Made by a program: the position numbers and the translations under genes
The notes under the pieces: model-generated
Database searches by the model: none
What the model was told of the DNA's origin: nothing
The model's input: only the letters and a program-made list of their open reading frames with translations
Shown: in pieces, positions 27,001 to 37,356 of the stretch
Layout: every line of letters begins with the position of its first letter
Numbering within the stretch: the first letter of the stretch is position 1
Assembly (NCBI GenBank): GCA_910589415.1
Contig: OU342639.1
Span: 33,364,268 to 33,428,267, forward strand
Length of the DNA: 64,000 bases
Direction of reading: 5' to 3'
Source of the DNA: Malachius bipustulatus
Taxonomy: Eukaryota > Arthropoda > Insecta > Coleoptera > Melyridae

Positions 27001-30000
27001 ATTATTGGAATTTGAATTTTGAAAAATCCTTTTTTATTGACTGCCTTCACCGTAAAATGAATCTATGTGCTAAAATTCAGCTTTCTAGATCAAAACACAA
27101 CATTATGGAACCCTATCAAATGCAAAATAAACTAAATTTGTTGTCAATGCTACCTACTTAAATCTGGATAAACTGATAAGTTCCGTGTACATTTGTCAAC
27201 CAAATAAAGTTACCATTTCAAGCTTCTGGAGTCTTTATTTTACAAAAAACCACACTCGAAGTCATGAAGCTTCCAAAATGATTATTACTACAAAAAAAAA
27301 AAAAAACGCTAGACCCCAGGGTCAAGGATGAAGGCATGTAGGCACCGTAGGTATTTTTTGCCATCCCTAATACATATTATTAAAAATGTAAATTATAACA
27401 GCAAATTTTTTGGCTAATTACGACTTGCATGTATGTTTTGTATTCAGAAAGAGGTTTGCCATCACAGCAGGTTTGTAAGTGAGAGGAAATGGGGGGAAAG
27501 TTAACTTTTTTTGACTACACCTTTTTAAATTTTCAAACACTTCTGTCATGGTTGAAAAACTTAATAATTTTTTGTTTGTTTTGAATGTAGGTACATAATA
27601 AATATTACCCTCTAATTTTGAGATTTCTTGTATCTTCAATGCTTCATTGCATGTTTCTAACGGCTAGACTAGCATACAATCAAGCCAATCGACTTTACTT
27701 AATAAGCGATACTTATTAATTTCCAATTTAATTTACAATACGTATATTAGCAATGAATTTATATACATTTTTTGGACATTGAAAGAAGCAATATTGTACC
27801 AAGATTTTACAAGCAGACTTAACTAAAAGATTAGCCCTAGCCAAAATTAGTTGATTAGCTTTGTTATTCTTATTATAATATTTACAATAAAGAAGAGGAT
27901 CGAAATTGTTATTGTTTAGTTGGCATAAAGTAAAACACTTGCGGGTGTTTTTCGTTGTCCCTTGATGGCTTGTTAAAAGAGAGAGAAAGTAAAAAAAGAG
28001 AGATAACGTTTTACTTACATTAAAGGAATTTGCACCTACTGGGGAAGTAGCGCTTTGACCTTCGTTTGGTGTAGTGACAACTCTTTGCGGGAAGCCAGGC
28101 CGTGGGGGATAAACGCTTGGAGAAGCTAAAAGACTCTGAGCACTAGGGAGCTGAGGATGCGTACAGCTACTATCTGTCTGCCTCGAGCCGTAGCGCCGAG
28201 GCGAGCCCTCATACACAGCTATCGGCAAATTTCCTATCACCTTGGCAAACTTCTCTCCATTAGTTTCACTCGAGTTGAACAGCTTCGGGGCAGTGTAGTG
28301 ATCGGCGTGCTGCTCATTCTCAACCCTCTTGTTCTCCTTAGCTTCACCTACGTGCCAATTATCGCCGATATCATCAAACACAACTACTTCGCCTTGCTTG
28401 AATGACATATTAACAGGACTCGACGGTTTGCTATGCCTATCTACTTCCGGACTGTGACTGTGACTGTCTCTTTGACTTTGTTTTCCCCCATGCGTTACTG
28501 AGCACACCTCCGACGAAAAGACAGTTTCCGTGTATTCCCGGGAATTTTTAAGTCGTTTGACTTCATTGTTACGACCCCGTAATTCCCAAACACCCTGCCT
28601 TATTGGTGATTTTTGTATTTTCTTTTCACCATCCTCCCCGACACCTGAATTCCTAGATTTTCTAACGGCTTTACTGCGACTCTGAGAATATATCTCTCGA
28701 CCTCCTGCAATTTCTATAATTCTACAAAAAAAATTCAATCATTACCAGATCAAAAACAAAAATCAAAAGTTAGTTCAACAAAAATTTACATATTTTATAT
28801 AGACGTACTTCTACGTCCTTGAATCGTATATACAGAGGTATTATTAAACTCCAGGAATGTAGGTACTCAGGGTAAAAAAAATTTTTTTAAATTATTATCC
28901 GACTGTTATTTATTTACATCATAACCAAACAGATGGGAGTTCCTAAACATTTCGCTCAAAAGATCTTCAATATGAACACGGAGGAAAGATATACTGGGAA
29001 CTGGATTGCTCGTGGTAGAATTATTAGTGACTGAAGGGTGTGTGTTTCCTTTTTTTTTTATCGTTTTCTCTTTCTTGTGTAGAATTCCTAAACTACTCCT
29101 GGGTTCTGAAACAGGAGTTGTATTATTTCTGGCTGAGGTAGATTTAGTTAAGTGACAAATGATGTAAAGTGAAATGTCAGTTTTTCATTTTAAACTATCG
29201 CCTTTTTTGGTTCTCGTTGATAATGAATTCACTCCAATAGAACTTATAGGGGGAACCGTCATGTAGCAGGTTGGACAGAACAGACAACTAGGTTTTGGAA
29301 TGACTTGGGAACAATCAATTTTAGTAGAGAAATCAATTTTGAAGAGCAACCGGAAGTATGGAAACATATTTATGGGGAATTTTTGAAAAACTTGACAACA
29401 AATAAAAATCAGACACATATGATTTTGTAAATAATTTTTACTTGTACGTACACTCCTAGTGTTTGGTGTGTTCCTCCTACTCACCCTTTATATGTCAGAC
29501 TAAAAAAGGGCATTTAAAAAACAATATTAAAGTAGACATTACCTGGTATCCTGGTAACTAACTAAGAAATACCTAGGTAATGTGTACGTCTCGGCGTTTT
29601 ACTATGGAAACTATTTTCAAGCAAATTCAATGCTTTGTTTACTTTAATGTTCACATTATTTTAATATAAGAGTACATAAGAGTTGATCTATGTTATGTAA
29701 ATAAGGCCTGAATGCATAAAATAAAAACACGTAAGCATGCTGTAAAATTATACAGGTAATAAGATGGGACATCTACGGGATCTGTAATACCTGGAGACAA
29801 AGACCTAGGTACTGGTTACTACGAAACATCAACAACTCTAACACAAATAATATTAATGATGTAAGAATGGCATAACAAGCAACAAATGCAATACATGTTA
29901 ATAAGTACCTAGAGTCACGTAACTTGTACGTTCCCCCTGTATGCTCGTGTTCTACAATATCGTCATCATCAGTCGAATAAAGCTGACTATCTCTACTAAT

Positions 30001-32427
30001 ATTACAGGAACCATCGCCCATCCATCTAGTAAATATCAAAACATTAACATTAACAGTTAAACCAACAAATGTTTGAACTACATAATTATAGAAGTGAAAT
30101 TTCCAAGAAGTGTACAAGAAAGTGGATGTACAAAAACAAAAAATTAAAAGAGACCACCCGACATGACATTTTTTATGAAAGTCCGATATATTAATCCCTG
30201 GCTTATTATATCCCTTCATATTATTTAGACATTCCTTACCAGAAATTTAATAATTTTTATTTTCCACTAATTTATCCCACGTGGTTGATCATAGGGTATA
30301 TTAACAATTAAAAGTAAACACTGCGAGTCTATTTACTAGCTCAATAATAGTATTGTTTATAATATTTTAATATTATAAATATTTTATTAATCGTTTATAA
30401 TAACTTGAGTTTAATAGTTTTTAAATTTTTCTTCAAAATAATGGCTGATTCCATTTTATTTGCATTTTTTTCTCATTACAATTATTATAATCACATTATA
30501 TACAGGGTGTCCCAGCTTATTCGAAGCGGTCTCTGTAGGCCAAACGATTGATTTTTTCAAAAAAATTTTTGCAAATTCAAGTACAGGATCACAATGGCCA
30601 TAATTTAAAATTATTTTGGAGTATACAGAGTGTCCCATATGAGAGTGGCATATCAAAGTTATGTTTTTTTAAATGGAATGCTCCTATGTTATTGTATTTT
30701 TAGAATGTCTGAGAAGAGAAAATATGATTGGCTTTTACGGTTGGTGTTTAAATTCAGAAGTTTTTGAGTTATAAACAAGTGAAAATCGTCATTTTTCAAG
30801 TTCAAGGCTCTGTACAACGAAAACGGCTAAAGATAGAGAAAAACGGCTTACATGTCCCTATTTTAACTTTTTATGTACTATCCTATGGTATAGAAAATTT
30901 TTTACTTTCTTTGATTTTTCTATTTGGCGACGCGTGGAGAAATCTCAGAATTTTTCAAATTTTTTATCACCCTGTATAAACATTTCATCTACATGATAGG
31001 ATAGTACATGAAAAAGTAAAATAGGGACACGTAAGCCGTTTTTCTCTATCTTCAGCCGTTTTCGTTGTACAGGGCTTTGAACTTGAAAAATGACGATTTT
31101 TACTTATTGTTTATAACTCGCACACTTCTGAATTTAAACACCAACTGTAAAAGTCAATCTTATTTTCTCTTTTCAGACAATCTAAAAATGCAATAACATA
31201 GGAGCATTCCATTTAAAAAAACATAACTTTGATATGCCACTGTCATATGGGACACTCTGTATACTCCAAAATAATTTTAAATTGTAACCATTATTGTGAT
31301 CCTGTACTTGAGTTTGCAAAAAGTTTTATGAAAAAGTCCATCGTTCGGCCTACAGAGACCGCTTCGAATAAGCTGGGACACCCTGTATATAAAAAAAATA
31401 GTTTTTGTTCACTCTTATGGGTTTATTTTATTATTTACTATTTGTGGTCCAAATTACTTGAATAAAAAAATAATTTTTTTGATCGAAAACTAGCTACAAG
31501 TTGCAATGCGACATTAATAGAATTTCAGGATCATTTTCAGGATTTCAGGGACTTGGAATGTAGCCCTAAAGTCCCAAAAGAATTTTTGATCCCAAGATCT
31601 GGAAACTTTAGTTGATCAACTCCTAAGGAAAAGTATTTTGAATATTATAATTAACACGTAATGGTCTAATGATACTTGATTTAATTTCTTCAAATTAATG
31701 TCAAGCGAGACGCTACAAATTTTTCAAATATTACATTTTTCTATAAATTTCATCGTAATTTTGTTACAATTATCTTACCAATAGACGGCAGCATTAAGTC
31801 GTCTACAAGATTATTTCTTTTTTAAATTCTAAAATATCCAAAGTAAAATAACTTAGATGACCGGATTTGTTACACTAGACCTCTATGGAGACGTTCCCCA
31901 CTTCAGGGGACAGTTTGATAGAGTCAGCAAAGAATAAACAATATTGGTCCATAGTGAGACACCTGCAGAACACCCGAAGATATCTGATAAATAAAAATAA
32001 CAATTCAAGAAAACCCTAACCATCAGAGATAAGTGCAGTATGTACATACAAGAAAAAAGATCCTAAAAAACGTAATTTTCTGTTCATGGTCTTGGTGGTT
32101 ATGTTATGTTCTTTCAAGGTGATTATAACGTTTTGTATATAAAGTAAAAAACAGGTAGATATAAAAACACATAAAAGTATTATAAAACACCTTAAACGGT
32201 TAATGCAGCAAGCAGCAACATATAAATTTATTTATTTACCTGTTATTATCGCTGTCGTCATTCATGACACTGATTGAGATATTGTCAGTACAATCATGCT
32301 CTCTTGAATCTATTATAGGATTTAGGTTAATGTCGCTCCTGAGTCTGCACTTTGGAAATAGTTTGCTAATCTGCTCAGTATGCTCACTTACATCAACATT
32401 ATCCAATGTCAATGTCAGACTGGTCAT
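12022..32427 (-). CDS. X11L: X11/Mint (APBA, lin-10 type) PTB-PDZ-PDZ adaptor, whole gene
   Basis: Spliced gene; coding exons in order are 32240-32427, 29909-30025, 28019-28721, 26286-26573, 25870-26095, 25391-25702, 25115-25301, 24820-24881, 24684-24763, 23357-23563, 21232-21268, 19739-19878, 13395-13829, 13004-13336, 12811-12951, 12022-12093. All junctions are GT-AG and all phases agree, giving 3528 nt and about 1175 aa. Domains seen: acidic N-terminus; Munc18-binding type block ([14 protein letters not shown]) near 350-365; conserved [17 protein letters not shown] helix near 640-655; PTB about 805-970; PDZ1 about 997-1080; PDZ2 about 1087-1160; C-terminal [11 protein letters not shown]. 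Family members are membrane-trafficking scaffolds that bind APP-type tails through PTB and Munc18 through the N-terminal block. An alternative cassette (15540-15675 plus 14365-14534) can replace exons 11-12 and gives about 1218 aa. Drosophila has two X11-like genes and I cannot tell which is the orthologue, so the symbol is at family level. A minus-strand AATAAA at 11705-11710 is a candidate poly(A) signal. Confidence 0.95.
12811..12951 (-). CDS. X11L: X11L coding exon 15 (PDZ2)
   Basis: 141 nt, acceptor TTTCAAACAG, donor GGTGAA|GTATGT, phase 0. It encodes [40 protein letters not shown] and SVGE, the body of PDZ2. Confidence 0.95.
13004..13336 (-). CDS. X11L: X11L coding exon 14 (PDZ1 and start of PDZ2)
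   Basis: 333 nt, acceptor TTGTTTACAG, donor GGAGTG|GTAAGT, phase 0. PDZ1 runs from [20 protein letters not shown] through [20 protein letters not shown] to [11 protein letters not shown]2 begins [20 protein letters not shown]. The PDZ carboxylate-binding loop is the atypical form usual for X11 proteins. Confidence 0.96.
13395..13829 (-). CDS. X11L: X11L coding exon 13 (PTB core)
   Basis: 435 nt, acceptor TGCCCTAG, donor AAAGAG|GTGAGA, phase 0 on both sides. It encodes most of the PTB domain: [72 protein letters not shown] and the C-terminal helix [18 protein letters not shown]. Used by both cassettes. The match to insect X11L-type proteins is near-complete by recognition. Confidence 0.96.
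14365..14534 (-). CDS. X11L: X11L alternative exon 12B (second version of PTB N-terminal half)
   Basis: 170 nt, acceptor TCATTGTTAG, donor AAAATTAAG|GTCTGT, phase 1 in and 0 out, as for exon 12A. It encodes [20 protein letters not shown], then a basic run RKRRKRLKR and [10 protein letters not shown]. It aligns with exon 12A over VLFR..YLGS and AV..IK, so the two look like duplicated, diverged alternatives. The basic run replaces the GQPTKTTR loop and could alter phosphoinositide or peptide binding. It also joins APDGETQPS of exon 13. Confidence 0.8.
15540..15675 (-). CDS. X11L: X11L alternative exon 11B (cassette B)
   Basis: 136 nt, acceptor AACTTGCAG, donor GTCGCGG|GTGAGC, phase 0 in and 1 out, exactly the phases of microexon 11. 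It encodes [19 protein letters not shown] and an acidic tail with two Cys. It would splice from exon 10 and into exon 14365-14534. An alternative is that it belongs to a short transcript with its own first exon; the frame upstream has a TAG 10 codons before the acceptor and no Met between. Confidence 0.65.
16317..16800. repeat. Irregular tandem repeat, unit 85-150 bp
   Basis: The motif GTCCAAAAATTTTTCAGAGG followed by CAAAGAAAACTCTG recurs, with changes, near 16320, 16469, 16589 and 16711, with CAGAGTTTTCTTTGCAATTTTCC-like segments between (16396, 16684). Copies are diverged. It lies in the X11L intron upstream of exon 11B. Confidence 0.7.
18160..18222 (+). repeat. Possible tRNA-derived fragment
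   Basis: GTGGGTTTCAATCCCAC is a perfect 5-bp stem with a T-arm-like loop and is preceded by GTGGTGTCTGTGGCTG; A-rich sequence follows. Too little remains to name. Confidence 0.25.
18567..18578. repeat. Poly(G) tract of 12
   Basis: Uninterrupted G12 in an otherwise AT-rich X11L intron; such tracts are also common sites of sequencing error. Confidence 0.9.
19593..19740. repeat. 73-bp tandem duplication ending at an X11L splice donor
   Basis: 19593-19665 and 19666-19740 share ACCGAGTGCA...AAGTATAAATTA.CTT. The second copy supplies the donor of exon 12A (minus-strand GTAATT); at the same point the first copy reads ATAATT, so the duplicated donor is dead. Confidence 0.75.
19739..19878 (-). CDS. 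X11L: X11L coding exon 12A (canonical PTB N-terminal half)
   Basis: 140 nt, acceptor TCATTGCAG, donor AATCAAG|GTAATT, phase 1 in and 0 out. It encodes [20 protein letters not shown], then the basic/Thr linker and [12 protein letters not shown]: the first strand, helix and second strand of the X11 PTB domain as in vertebrate Mints. It joins [12 protein letters not shown] of exon 13. Its donor lies at the end of a 73-bp tandem duplication (19593-19740). Confidence 0.93.
21232..21268 (-). CDS. X11L: X11L coding exon 11 (37-nt microexon, cassette A)
   Basis: 37 nt, acceptor GTTTTCAG, donor AAGGAAG|GTAAGT, phase 0 in and 1 out; encodes the basic peptide [12 protein letters not shown]. It lies directly before the canonical PTB exon 19739-19878, and together they add 177 nt, a multiple of three. 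Too short for ORF-based prediction; supported by splice sites and phase. Confidence 0.75.
22499..23015. mobile_element. Non-autonomous DNA element, CAGGGTGAGTC ends, in X11L intron
   Basis: 517 bp with ends CAGGGTGAGTCGGGAGG and GACTCACCCTG, TA on each side. Internal symmetry is weaker than in the other foldbacks: CCAAACTCTAGAAGTT on the left corresponds to CACTCCTAGGGTTTGG on the right. It lies between X11L exons 10 and 11. Confidence 0.7.
23357..23563 (-). CDS. X11L: X11L coding exon 10
   Basis: 207 nt (69 codons), acceptor TATTGTTAG, donor TTGAAAAAG|GTGTGA, phase 0 on both sides. It begins [13 protein letters not shown] and ends in a Ser/Lys-rich tail, NKLKK. It is the last exon before the two alternative PTB cassettes; its phase-0 donor fits both exon 21232-21268 and exon 15540-15675. 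Confidence 0.85.
24684..24763 (-). CDS. X11L: X11L coding exon 9
   Basis: 80 nt, acceptor AATTTATAG, donor GATGAAAAA|GTAAGT, phase 1 in and 0 out. It encodes [19 protein letters not shown] followed by GFYDEK. The [10 protein letters not shown] motif is typical of insect X11L. Confidence 0.88.
24820..24881 (-). CDS. X11L: X11L coding exon 8
   Basis: 62 nt, acceptor CTATACAG, donor GAAGAAG|GTATGT, phase 2 in and 1 out. It encodes [20 protein letters not shown]. Small exon recognised by matching phase and by family sequence after WVPR. Confidence 0.85.
25115..25301 (-). CDS. X11L: X11L coding exon 7 (proline run and conserved helix)
   Basis: 187 nt, acceptor TATGCTGCAG, donor CCCACG|GTACTC, phase 1 in and 2 out. 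It encodes a Pro/Ala run (PPPPAPAP) then [19 protein letters not shown], a helix conserved from Drosophila X11L to vertebrate Mints, and VSPIWVPR at the end. GC-rich relative to its surroundings. Confidence 0.92.
25391..25702 (-). CDS. X11L: X11L coding exon 6
   Basis: 312 nt, acceptor TTGATTTTAG, donor TTATTAA|GTGAGT, phase 1 in and 1 out. Acidic linker with [20 protein letters not shown], predicted helical, and [14 protein letters not shown] at the end. Confidence 0.88.
25870..26095 (-). CDS. X11L: X11L coding exon 5
   Basis: 226 nt, acceptor CTTTTCAG, donor TCTTAG|GTAAGC, phase 0 in and 1 out. It encodes an acidic, Ser/Gly-rich linker ([17 protein letters not shown]...). No domain; length and phase fit the neighbours exactly. 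Confidence 0.88.
26286..26573 (-). CDS. X11L: X11L coding exon 4 (Munc18-interaction block)
   Basis: 288 nt, acceptor TTATTTCAG, donor TTACAA|GTAAGT, phase 0 on both sides. It encodes Ser/Pro/Thr-rich residues and then [20 protein letters not shown], the strongly conserved insect X11L segment corresponding to the Munc18-interacting region of vertebrate Mint1/2, followed by acidic [15 protein letters not shown]. The assignment of Munc18 binding comes from family knowledge. Confidence 0.92.
26810..26886 (-). pseudogene. tRNA-like sequence / SINE head, CCA anticodon position
   Basis: The minus strand reads GTAGCTCGGTAGG (A box), GAGCATCTGATTCCAAACCAG (anticodon arm, loop TTCCAAA, so CCA as in tRNA-Trp) and GCGTTTGAGGCCTGC (B-box-like). 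The D arm is expanded and the acceptor stem does not pair, so this is not a functional tRNA. It lies in the X11L intron between exons 3 and 4. Confidence 0.55.
28019..28721 (-). CDS. X11L: X11L coding exon 3 (large, low-complexity N-terminal region)
   Basis: 703 nt, acceptor TTTTTTTTGTAG, donor TTTAAT|GTAAGT, phase 2 in and 0 out. It encodes about 234 residues rich in Ser, Lys, Arg and Gln, ending with the insect X11L signature [12 protein letters not shown] second possible acceptor (ATTGCAG, about 15 nt further in) is out of phase with exon 2. GC content is clearly higher than in the introns. This region is disordered in the family. Confidence 0.88.
29240..29496. mobile_element. One-ended relic of the CAGGGTGAGT element
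   Basis: The right end CACTCCTAGTGTTTGGTGTG ... CTCACCCTTTATA matches the right end of 22499-23015 with substitutions, and similarity continues inward (TTGACAACAAATAAAAATC). No matching left end was found, so it is truncated. Inside the X11L intron between exons 2 and 3. Confidence 0.5.
29909..30025 (-). CDS. X11L: X11L coding exon 2
   Basis: Acceptor TTTACTAG, donor TCTAG|GTACTT; 117 nt, phase 2 in and phase 2 out, so both junctions rebuild Arg codons. It encodes WMGDGSCN... followed by the acidic stretch [15 protein letters not shown]. No known domain. The flanking frame looks open and membrane-like only because intron sequence reads through; splice sites and phase exclude that reading. 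Confidence 0.8.
30503..31385. mobile_element. Foldback DNA element, family copy 2, within X11L intron 1
   Basis: 883 bp, CAGGGTGTCCCAGCTTATTC to GAATAAGCTGGGACACCCTG, flanked by TATA on the left and TATA on the right. Closely similar to 10020-10882 along the whole length. Lies between X11L coding exons 1 and 2, so the pre-mRNA would contain a long hairpin. Confidence 0.9.
32240..32427 (-). CDS. X11L: X11L coding exon 1 (start codon exon)
   Basis: Starts with ATG at 32425-32427 ([16 protein letters not shown]...), 188 nt, ends AACAG|GTAAAT in phase 2, which completes Arg with the next exon. The encoded 62 residues are acidic and Ser/Asn-rich, with no domain. Two short upstream ORFs precede it: ATG GAG CGT TAA, and a 7-codon ORF whose TGA overlaps the main ATG as ATGA. 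A good acceptor (TTTTCATTTTAG) lies about 85 nt upstream, so the 5' UTR is probably spliced. The start was chosen as the first in-frame Met of the open frame that joins correctly to exon 2. Confidence 0.8.
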
Positions 32428-35400
32428 TGCTGACTATAATATTCCATTTATTAACGCTCCATAAACCTTAAAAGAGATTCATATATTAGAAAACAGTCAA
32501 AAATCACTAAAATGAAAATGAAGGGAAGGATAAAACTTGACTAAGATATGGCCGTTTAAAGTTTGCATAATATGTTAGTAAAAAATAGTAATTTACATAA
32601 GCCCTTTCAGCTCTAAGCCTTTCAAAAATAAAGGCTGAAAGAGAACTTAATTTATACGAGCTTATAGGTCATGTAAAAACTTACAAAATGTTTTTTTTGA
32701 GGACTTGATAGCTTAAAAACTAAGCGAGTTATGGGTAAGAAATTATAATCTTAACGGTTAAAATCTTAAAATCTAATTCAAACGAAAATTAGGACATTTA
32801 TTAGAATCCCCCATGACCTCTTATTTTGATCCGAATGAGACAGAACCTTGTTGAGAAAATTAAATCAAATGTCGTGAATTTTACTACATTTTTACATAAA
32901 ACTGATTTATCAAATGTCAACGGTGACGTTGCAGCGCTGTCAACTTCAAAATTTTGAGGAGGTCATGTGAACACAAAAATTATGTTAATTGCAAATTTTT
33001 ATAATCTCTTTGTTGAGGACGTTTATAGTCTCTTCCTTATCTTTAAATTCTGAGCCGACTAGTAAAAAAAAAAACTAAAATCTATTTTTATTTTCATGCA
33101 AATTGGTGATATTTCATCATTTCAAGTTGCTAAAGAACATTTTTGGAGATATTTTTTATTATAGCCATTCTAGGGGGTGGGTTTTGGGGATGAAACATTT
33201 TAATTAATCGTAAATTATGTCCCTTAATGTAATTTGACGTTCATTCAACTAATTTAAAGACGATTTCAATCGATTACACGCTCGAATCCAGAATTATTCT
33301 AAAATTACTTTCGAATAGGAGTAGTTTTCACCAGTAAAAAGTGAAAAAGGTCAACAATGAAGTAGAGCGGGTAAGTAGAGGGACCTAAATCCAAATTTTT
33401 GTGTGCAAAATTACACAGGTTTGGAAAAATTATACAGTTTCGTTTCGCCGTATTTTACCTTCAATGACTGGACTAATATATCTGTCAAAACGATCGACTG
33501 TCAAAGCAAACATCTTTTTCCTAGGCAGCCCTCACAGTTGTTTCCAAAGCATGCTTTGCTATTATTGTTGAGAAGGGCCAGAATTTATGGTGGTTAAATT
33601 TAGTGCGAGCAAAATTTTTAAAACGGTTTTTCTCAGAAACACCTTATATTTTATTGTGGTACCAAGGATGGAAAGGAACATTAAGTGGCACTGGTAAAGT
33701 GTGCCAAATTTGAAGAAAAATCTAGATATTCACCAAAAATTCAAGTACCTACCTAGTAATTTTTTTACTCCCTTAATTTTATGCGTCCGATTTACGGGCA
33801 GTATTTAGCCTTTCGTGGTTGTATATTTTTGCACTCAAATTAAATTATATTAAATTCACATTCACAAAATCAATTTGAATGTGTTTCTCGTCTAATTATG
33901 ATCATTTTCAACTCATCCCAACCCAATGAATGCTGACTGAGAAATCATATGGGAGGAAATATGACTCATTCAAAAGATGAAGGTAAAATAATAATGAACC
34001 CTAATAACTGTTGTAGGTAGGTACACTGGACAGTTTGCTGGGAGAGATTTTATTTCATTTAAGATCTTTCATAGGTAGGTATAAGTAGTTGTGCCGTTGA
34101 ATAGTTTACATTTCAATTTATTCCAAGAGAAAAATAAAATTATAATTGAAGAGATGGAGACATTCTTATACCTAAGAATGATAAAAAATTAAGGTAGGTA
34201 GGTACACTAGACACTTACCTATAATAATAATTAAGTATGTAGTTAAAACCTGCCACTTAAACCATTCATGTAAAAGAATTCTGATTCTCTTTGGGCTCAA
34301 CTAGGTAGATAAGATATAGGTAAAACACTAAATCACAGACAAACACTAATTTCTTGAAGAAAAAAACTGTGGCAAGAAAATTCTCTCTTTTCACTCATAA
34401 AACACTGTTTAACCAATGAACCATTCATTGCAGAATTCAATAAAATAACAGTACATATTTATTTGCACTCTGATCTGAATCAATAACTAGTTGCCAAGAA
34501 GGAACTGGATTAATTTCTGTCGCCTGACAAATGATTTTTCCCTTAAGTAGTTATCCGCAGACATTTAAACAAAAAGGTGTAAAGGGAATCGATAATTAAA
34601 TACGAAAATCACTAATATGAGCACTGCTGCAGGATGAATAATATGGTATGGTATAAATCCCAGCTCTACTCTAATTATTACAAGAATTCTTGCCAGAACT
34701 CCAACAGTTCCAACCCAAAATCAATATTTGAACAATCGGCGCAGAAACTCCTTAGTAGAATTAGGTGCCCATTCGTGGAATGACCAACGCGCCTCAATTC
34801 GATTCCGGTGTAGTAATTCTTCCTAAATGCTTCAAATGCCATGGATTTTCATCAACATATTATTAAAAAAAAAACACACACAAAGGTAATAAGTTGAAAA
34901 TTTACAGTTCATGACGACATGCGCTAATATTTTGCGGCGCGGCGTCACAATATCAGCGATTGCGATATCCCAATTATTATTATTGTGAAAAATGAAATCA
35001 TCATGGAAGGTTACATTTACATGTATGTACTTACCTACCTATTATAATAGTAAAACCAAAATCTGGATCAGCATAATATGTTCCCAGTTCCAGTTTTATC
35101 ATTAAACATATCCAGTAAAATTGACTCTATTTTTTCCTCCCCAAATGGAAAAAACGATGTTATAATAGTTTTCTTGAAATGAAATACAATAATTCGATAT
35201 AACCTTATTATGAAACATCTCTACTCCACTGTTTTTTTTTCCACTTCCTCATTTCATTTCACGTAATCGTAATAATACAGTACAGTTTTCTTTCTCCAGT
35301 TCAGTGTTCACTGTTCAGTTTCGGTTCTTCAGTTCAACAGTTATATTAAATTATTATTGTCAGAAATGTCAAATTTCAGGTTCAACTAATCAAGTATAAT

Positions 35401-35700
35401 AAATTAGAAGGCGATCGCGTTCAGAAGATATTCGCATTCGATTGTCAACATAACATCATCAATCAACAAACGTCATAGCAGTCGTAGTCTAAACTTCACT
35501 TACCTGCTGTATTACAATCATAATAAAAAGTTGAATAAAAACAATTGTGCACACATAACTTAACAATCCATTAGGTCATCAAGCAAAACAATCATCACAA
35601 CAATGCATCACTCTACCACTACTAATTAATTTACTACTTTTCGCGTACAAAACGTACACGAAAAAAAATGGATAACAGCAAAAACTTGAGCTTAGGTTAA
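32240..35700 (-). promoter_or_regulatory. Probable X11L 5' UTR exon and promoter interval
   Basis: Upstream of the X11L ATG there is a plausible UTR acceptor (TTTTCATTTTAG near 32505) and, about 3 kb further on the minus strand, a strong donor ACAGCAG|GTAAGT at 35502-35504. This suggests a non-coding first exon near 35504-35600 with a promoter above it. No TATA box or initiator could be assigned with confidence. Inferred from splice signals only. Confidence 0.25.
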
Positions 35701-37356
35701 GTATATTGTAAGTGAAGTTTGGTAAACATAGAGTTTTAAGTTTTGAGTACTCGTAACCGTGATGATGAGAAAGATATTATGCGCATGTGTACGAAACAGC
35801 TGATCTTTTGTGCAGCGTTGCTCAATTGTACCACACGTATTGATTTTCACCATTTCCACTGAACATATCAAGATCAAGCACTTCACTTACAGGTGTCCTA
35901 ACAGTCCCAACAGTCCCAACCCTAGTGTCTACCCCAAAAATAACTATTACAAAAGATAATAATAACTTGAATTTCTAAAAAAATATGGTAAATGGTTTGA
36001 AACTGCATTTAATTAGCGTCACACGCTACCGTTCAATCAAAAGTTTTTATTATTCGAACATTTTTTGGCTAAAATTTTAAAATTGAAGTAATTATACATC
36101 TTTATTATTTATGATTATGTACAAAAAAAAAGAACAATAGGTTACAAAAATATAAATCCAATCTAACCTAAAAACGCAAAATCTAATCTAATATTCAACC
36201 ACCTATATCCTATATGTGATGTATGATTATAATTAAAAAAAAATGAACCCACCAATTGATAAATGTGTCGGCATTAAAAACAGATTTATTGGTAGGTACA
36301 CCTGAAAACCACCAAGACGAAAAATTTTTATTGAGCGACAATATTGAAGAATATTCTGAGCAGTTTTAAGAAAATCTACCCGTAGGGCACTACTGTTGGT
36401 GGAGATGATCATCAATTTGGTTCATTTTTAAAATGTCACCTTTTTGTGTTGTGCTCCTTTGCTCCGCCAGGAACACAGGGCATCGATTTCCCAAAAACCC
36501 AGAGCTTGCATGGGAAGAAGTAGCTTTTTGCAATAAATAGTAATAGTACCATAAAAATGCAAGACCATTTTGTATTTTTTAAATTCAGCGCCTCCAAGTC
36601 ATACAGAATTAAAAACTAAATTGCGTAAAGAGTTAAATCGTCATGCGCAGTAAAAAACAACCGCGCGATATGGGAGAGCAGCTGTGCTGATGATCAAAAT
36701 TACCGTCACTCGGCACTCTGAACGCACCATAATACGGAAATATAAACACGCATATGCCGACTTGACCGTTGATTCGAAAAATTGACATTTACGACATTGA
36801 CAGTTTCTATCGACATGAAACGTAAAGTACCTTCAAGTATGAAACATCAGGAAGGACTAAACTACATTCTACCTACAAAAAATGAATGTTATAGAGATCA
36901 GTGTGTGACTTTTATTAAAACCTCTGTATTGTATTGTAAAGCTCACAGATGTATGAGAGCTCCACTATCAGCGAGACAATAATTAGCATTCGTGTTTCTC
37001 TGGTTGCCAACTAATTAATTGAAATTGCAGATCACTACCATCATAAAAGACCATCAGATAAGATGTATACATACAACTTACAACTTTCGTACAGTACCTA
37101 CGTGTAGAGTGGGTCTAACTAATACGATATGCTGATAAGTCCACAATAGAGACGAAACGGTGCCGTTCATGTCTTTAGTCTTCGCATGCTGTGCGAAAGA
37201 TTCTAATTTGTTCTGCTAAGAACCTCTAGTCTATATATATAGTGGCAAGTTAAATCCCGAGAAAGCTCAAATTACGTATAAATAAATATAGGTACCTAGC
37301 TGTAAAATATAGTAACATAATTTACGTATTATTGTTATTATGTTACCTCCTATATA
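32428..37356. other. Intergenic interval upstream of X11L
   Basis: AT-rich. It holds the possible X11L 5' UTR donor at 35502-35504. Otherwise nothing recognisable apart from TAGGTAGGTA oligomers; short frames here have no family similarity. Confidence 0.5.

Noticed and set aside
27728..28018. C-terminal extension of the large X11L exon 3 frame
   Set aside because: A strong donor (TTTAAT|GTAAGT) at 28017-28018 in the correct phase ends the exon; sequence after it is not X11-like.
29773..30219. 148-codon open frame with hydrophobic segments on the minus strand
   Set aside because: Only 29909-30025 is a real exon of X11L; the hydrophobic parts are intron read-through.
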